This document shows, one piece after another, positions 59,737-64,000 of a stretch of 64,000 bases of DNA. Every line of letters starts with the position of its first letter. Positions within the stretch are counted from its first letter, which is position 1. Under the pieces are notes generated by a model. The model saw only the letters and a list, made by a program, of their open reading frames with translations, was not told where the DNA came from and ran no database searches. The DNA is from Glandiceps talaboti (taxonomy: Eukaryota > Hemichordata > Enteropneusta > Spengelidae): NCBI RefSeq assembly GCF_964340395.1, contig NC_135560.1, positions 8,603,598-8,667,597 of the forward strand. Direction: 5' to 3'. The position numbers were made by a program, and so were the translations under genes.

Positions 59737-62700
59737 TGCACACACGCACACACACACAAATTACACCATGCCTGTAACACTACTGAACTTTACTACTGAA
59801 CTTCATCAGTTTAGTTGTGCTAAAAATGAACTAACTGCCAGCATGCAGACATCAAATGCAGACTGAGACATCAAAAAATTGGCGCCTGCATGTCTGCGTC
59901 TAGTTGCAGTACTACAAAATGGTTTATTCAGTTCCGTTTAGACAGAATGTAGCCAGAAATTGCAATGATGCTATCTTAATGTGTAGAATGTGCAGTTTTT
60001 TTTATTGGTTTCTGCTTGGTTGTATCAAACGGAGCCACTGAACACTAATGAAATGGGCAATAGTAACTACAAATGTACGAAAACTTGAAAACTTACCAGT
60101 GGGGGTAATTGCCCATATGTTTCTGGAAGAACTTATGGACTAGATTGCATTTAAAATGACTATGTTTAATAAATAAATTAGTTTGTACTTTGTGAATCAT
60201 ATTAATCTTTTACTTTAAAGAAAGGAAATTTATACCCAAACACTTTATAAGATACTGGTTAAATCTATTGCAAATACAGAAGTTACTGTGGGGCATACTG
60301 CAGAGAATTTGTGGTGGTATGTCTGCTCTGGCCATTTCAAAGTTGCAATATTACATGTATGTAGTAATGATTTGATATCAAAGTCGACTACAGATATGAC
60401 AGGGTTAGATATCTCACTGCATTTAGTAAACGCATGATATTATTAGGAGTAGAGTTATGTGAAGAAATTATAGCTAGGTCAGAAAGGTGAAGGCCACTTG
60501 TTATGTATAGTCCTATGAAAAAAAAAGAAAAAACCCAAAGTAGTCAGATTAAAAATAATAATTTTATTAAAATTAGATGCCATCAAAATTTAATAATAAT
60601 AATTTTTAGTAATAATTAAAACATTCTTTCAATGACATTTTGTACTTCCTTAATCAGCAATGCAACATTACATAGTGTGATGACCCCATGTCATAATTAG
60701 CATATTACTGTTATGCTAATTAGGTTTAATTAGCATGGATTTGGGGTCAAAAGACAAAGTCGAAAACAGCTGGACAGATTTCCTTCAAATTGACATTTTG
60801 TGAGCCAATTGTATGATACTTCAAGCGGCTAGTTAATTTAGTTTTGTCCAAAATAAAGTGATCTCATGGTACAATGTACCAGTTTTTATTTGTATATTTG
60901 TACTGTCGATCTTGTTGTTTTACTGAAATAAACTAAACTAAACTAAACTAATAAGATACATCAATCAGTTCATGTCACTCCATCCTCATCAGCTGCACTG
61001 GCGACTGCACTCTATTCAAGGGGTTAACCTTTCTATGAAGGTGCCTGTCGCGTACCTCATGGTGTGGTCATATGAAGAGATATTGTTAAATGATAAGTCA
61101 AAATTTTGACAATACTAAATGTTGTAAAAACGATGGAAGGTAGAAACTAGAGCTAAAAAATGTTAAAGTAAATGATATAGCTAGAAAGTAAGCTTACTAA
61201 GTGACATGTCAGATCTGACAAAATTACAACTATAAATAAATATTTTTTTTAATAAATTGAAGGAACGTCATGGTGTACATCATGGGATATTTGGAGCTCA
61301 TTATGATGAAGGTCGCATCACAAGGTCACTGGACCCTGATCCAATCTGGGCTGAACTTGGACAGAGATCCATTGCAAGATACAGAGACCTAGAACAGAGA
61401 ACAGGTAGGTGATGTGTTCTGATTCCCATTGCAAGATATAGAGACCTAGAACAGAGAACAGGTAGGTGATGTGTTCTGATTCCCATTGCAAGATACAGAG
61501 ACCTAGAACAGAGAACAGGTAGGTGGTGTGTTCTGATTCCCATTGCAAGATACAGAGACCTAGAACAGAGAACAGGTATAGGTGGTGTGTTCTGATTCCC
61601 ATTGCAAGATATAGAGACCTAGAACAGAGAACAGGTAGGTGATGTGTTCTGATTCCCATTGCAAGATACAGAGACCTAGAACAGAGAACAGGTAGGTGAT
61701 GTGTTCTGATTCCCATTGCAAGATACAGAGACCTAGAACAGAGAATAGGTATAGGTGATGTGTTCTGATTCCCATTGCAAGATACAGAGACCTAGAATTG
61801 AGAACAGGTAGGTGATGTGTTCTGATTCCCATTGCAAGATACAGAGACCTAGAACAGAGAACAGGTAGGTGGTGTGTTCTGATTCCCATTGCAAGATACA
61901 GAGACAGGTAGAACAGAGAACAGGTATAGGTGGTGTGTTCTGATTTCCATTGCAAGATACAGAGACCTAGAACGGGAACAGGTAGGTGATGTGTTCTGAT
62001 TCCCATTGCAAGATACAGAGACCTAGAACAGAGAACAGGTAGGTGGTGTGTTCTGATTCCCATTGCAAGATACAGAGACCTAGAACAAAGAACACTGATG
62101 TAGGTGTCTTGAAAAGTTTGTTGATGTAACTAAATAGTTGTAATATGTAATAATTAATTAATTTGTAATTTGCATAATTAATGATTTTTGGTAATAAAGG
62201 CAATATCTTAAATACATGCAAGCTTCAGATAGCATACAGTATGACATTATTAATTTGCCAATTATAGCGGTGTACGTATCATGCATGATAGCTTTAGGTC
62301 AGAGTTTTGCATTCCCAAAATTAATGTATGTAGGAGCAAAAATCTAAAGGCTGAGCCCTTACGAAAGACATTCAGTTTATAGATGCTATAATACAGTTAC
62401 AAAGTAGAACTCTTGTCTTTTATTTTATCACTTAGATACAATGTAGTTAACGTTGGAAACTTGTTTCACCGGAAAACAATGCTGTATGTTTTGTATTATG
62501 CTTTCCTTGTACAAATTCTTTTGGATAGGAGTCCAGTTCTTTCGTGAAGTCGGCCAAATGTCAGTAAGCGCAAAGGGTGATGCATACATAGAGAATGTGA
62601 AACGAAATACCCAAACCATGAAACTAGAAGCCAGCGTGTTGGACAAAGAAGGAGTTCAGAATATCTACCCATTCTTGTCAATTAATCCTGATGATGAAGC

Positions 62701-63665
62701 TGTTCTGCAGAGCAAAGATGCCGGCCATGTGAGTCCCAGGGCACAGATTGTAGCACAACAAACTGCTGCTCATCTACAGGGCTGTGACATCATTGATGAT
62801 GTTGTAGATCAGGTGACTGAAACCAACCAATCAGATGGTTCTAAATGCATGAAAGCAATTACAGCCAAAGGTCAAGTTATTCTGGCCGGACGGATTTTGC
62901 TCACAACAGGAGCTTTTACAGGATTTAGGAACTTACTTCCCAAGGGAAAAGAATTGGATGTAACATTGTTAACGCAGACGGTTGCTTTGATTGAAGTCAC
63001 ATCAGATGATGCAAAACGACTAAAGGATATGCCATGCCTCATTGTGAAACACAATGAAGGAACAAAGTATGATGGCTACATACTGCCACCAATCAAATAT
63101 CCAAATGGTAATTAATATTTTCAATTTTCTTTCAATTTTCTTGAATAAACACATCCGGAATAATGTTGCAAAAAAATGGCTCCCATTCTAAAGTTGATTC
63201 CTTTGGTGGACTTTTTTGTTAAGGGCTGTATTCAAGTAAGTAAATTCAAACTAAATTAAAATTTCCTAGTCTTTTTACTGGTATTCCTGGTGCTGTTTTA
63301 GAAAAGGTATGTTTAGACTCATATTTTGAGCTCTGCAGAACCAGTGACGTAAACATGGGTTGTTGTGACGTAGAATATTGACCAGCATATATAATCCATA
63401 TTTTCTGCAGTGGAGAATAATATAGAATTTGTCTATCGAACTATTAAATGATTTTCAAATGGTACCAAGCTGAATGATCATTTTTGGTTATTAACTATTA
63501 AATGTTTTGGACTCCTGACAGGGAAGTACTATTTAAAAGTTGGACATGGCAATGATTTTGAGAGAGAACTGCACACTGCAGCAGAAGTTGCTGACTGGTA
63601 CAAGACAGACGGCGATAAATTTGTACACCAGCCTCTCCTGGATAAAATATTTCATTTTGTTAAAG
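55451..63665 (+). CDS. FAD-dependent oxidoreductase (DAO family), 5' part; runs off the window
   Basis: Exons found: 55451-55609, 61263-61404, 62529-63107 and 63522-63665, ending at a donor AAAG|GTAAAT, so more exons lie beyond the window. The joined part is about 341 aa. The N-terminus has the dinucleotide-binding fold YYDICIVGAGMIGSAAARHV (GxGxxG), followed at the end of strand 2 by KVCLIGPKEP. Next come YDEGRITRSLDPDPIWAELG, RYRDLEQRTGVQFFREVG, the substrate-domain stretch GHVSPRAQIVAQQTAAHLQG, and LLTTGAFTGFRNLLP, typical of DAO/sarcosine-oxidase-like amine oxidases. Substrate unknown. The start was chosen at 55451 because an in-frame TGA lies 18 bp upstream (55433-55435); a second ATG at 55475 is also possible. 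The intron after 61404 starts with a repeated-donor array. Confidence 0.85.
55653..56030. mobile_element. TTAA-type MITE, interrupted copy
   Basis: Begins ttaaagctgtattgcctg and, after the foldback insertion, resumes with 'tattgaatcacatgtggggt' as in 33478-33857. The right end is unclear. Confidence 0.5.
55671..55905. mobile_element. 235-bp foldback element with 9-bp target duplication
   Basis: TATTGCCTG flanks both sides (55662-55670 and 55906-55914). The element is nearly all stem: arms of about 105 bp (caatctgattaaaatccgat... and its inverted copy ending cagattg) around a short loop near 55775-55795. A 9-bp duplication is typical of Mutator-like elements. Confidence 0.9.
56400..56660. repeat. 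'cccatagcaacag' repeat family, second locus
   Basis: Three units with 'gcaacaagaccacaccaata' or 'catagcaacagtcaaatg', related to 31100-31400. The inverted third locus is 59550-59690. Confidence 0.7.
57238..58101. mobile_element. 864-bp element with GTCCCCGC ends and four 150-bp internal repeats
   Basis: GTCCCCGC (57238-57245) and GCGGGGAC (58094-58101) are inverted ends flanked by TA. The left end folds as a nested hairpin (GTCCCCG..CGGGGAC outside, CGGAC..GTCCG inside). Inside, 'gatacgatccaatatggc' recurs near 57405, 57555, 57705 and 57855 with 150-152-bp spacing. The short ORFs across it are repeat translations. Confidence 0.8.
58380..61262. other. oxidoreductase intron 1, remaining part
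   Basis: AT-rich, no exon seen. Contains (C)20 then (A)17 at 58398-58437, (CA)n at 59698-59758, and an (AACTA)n tail at about 60930-60950 that may end a degenerate retroelement. Confidence 0.5.
61371..62100 (+). repeat. donor-seeded minisatellite after oxidoreductase exon 61263-61404 (13 copies)
   Basis: The 57-bp unit is the last 34 bp of the exon (attgcaagatacagagacct...aacag) plus the first 23 bp of the intron (GTAGGTGATGTGTTCTGATT+ccc). Copy 1 is the real exon end. By hand, 9 of 13 keep GTAGGT, 3 have GTATAG with a 2-bp insertion, and the last has lost the donor. Using any inner donor would read through an in-frame stop (ACA GGT AGG TGA). Confidence 0.93.
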
Positions 63666-64000
63666 GTAAATATAGTTGTTATGTCTGGTCAAAATGAAAA
63701 CTCTACAGTAAAGTTATCACTCTACATGTCCCAGTCAATGCAAGTATGACACTGGTAATCCAGCCTTTGGTTTACTGAGATAGACACAAACTAAATCTAT
63801 CGTTTTTCAAGATGGTAGATTACACAAGTGGGTGATAGCTGTTCCTGTGTTGTGTGTTTCTAATCACCCTGTGATCAACATGAACATTGTTTCATAACAA
63901 CACTGCAAGGTCATGGAACTCTAAATAAACTAGTTTTCAGAGACACCTCCCTACTGAGACTATAATTCAACCAAAGTCATCCATTCAATAGCTTATCACT

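Noticed and set aside
61301-62221. Long minus-strand frames of repeating YLFSVLGLCILQWESEHTT peptides
   Set aside because: The unit is 57 bp, divisible by three, so any frame without a stop stays open. The plus strand carries the authentic exon and donor that explain it.

Overview
This window is animal nuclear DNA. It is AT-rich, has split genes with GT..AG introns, and carries many microsatellites, minisatellites and DNA-transposon fossils. Protein families (perilipin, a STARD5-like START protein, IER3IP1, a DAO-type FAD oxidoreductase), a tRNA-headed SINE, LINE tails, Penelope-like remnants and marine-invertebrate-style MITEs suggest a marine bilaterian invertebrate. A deuterostome such as a hemichordate is my guess, not a demonstrated assignment. 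Most of the sequence is intron or repeat; all gene models were assembled by hand from splice sites and reading phase. LAYOUT: 1-1.4 kb is microsatellite with a LINE fragment and a perfect 65-bp inverted repeat. 1.9-5.5 kb (+) holds a two-exon piece of an unrecognised Lys/Ser/Thr-rich protein. 5.7-8.9 kb is a dead Penelope-like copy followed by nested TIR elements. 12.3-20.0 kb (+) is a complete perilipin with two alternative last exons. 24.9-27.3 kb (-) is a complete three-exon IER3IP1 (82 aa). 27.9-42.0 kb (+) is a complete five-exon STARD5-like gene, head-to-head with IER3IP1 across 547 bp. 44.7-46.5 kb is a large inverted-array transposon with a SINE inside. 46.8-63.7 kb (+) is the 5' part of an FAD-dependent oxidoreductase that runs off the right edge. 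Its likely first intron holds a second Penelope-like copy broken by a 2.2-kb TIR transposon carrying a frameshifted gene, plus a foldback element. GENES TOGETHER: perilipin (lipid-droplet coat) and the STARD5-like protein (soluble sterol/bile-acid carrier) are both lipid-handling; IER3IP1 is an ER/Golgi membrane protein sharing a bidirectional promoter with the START gene. I have no evidence that the genes act in one pathway. MAIN DISCOVERY CANDIDATE: in four introns a tandem repeat starts exactly on the authentic 5' splice site, so the exon end and/or GT donor is copied again and again into the intron: IER3IP1 intron 2 (39 copies by hand count, mostly GTAAGT), the oxidoreductase intron after 61404 (13 copies), perilipin after 16801 (about 7 degenerate copies) and perilipin after 16274 (2 copies). 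That is 4 of the 19 donors I can place. It suggests either that 5' splice sites seed minisatellites in this genome or that decoy-donor arrays are tolerated or used.
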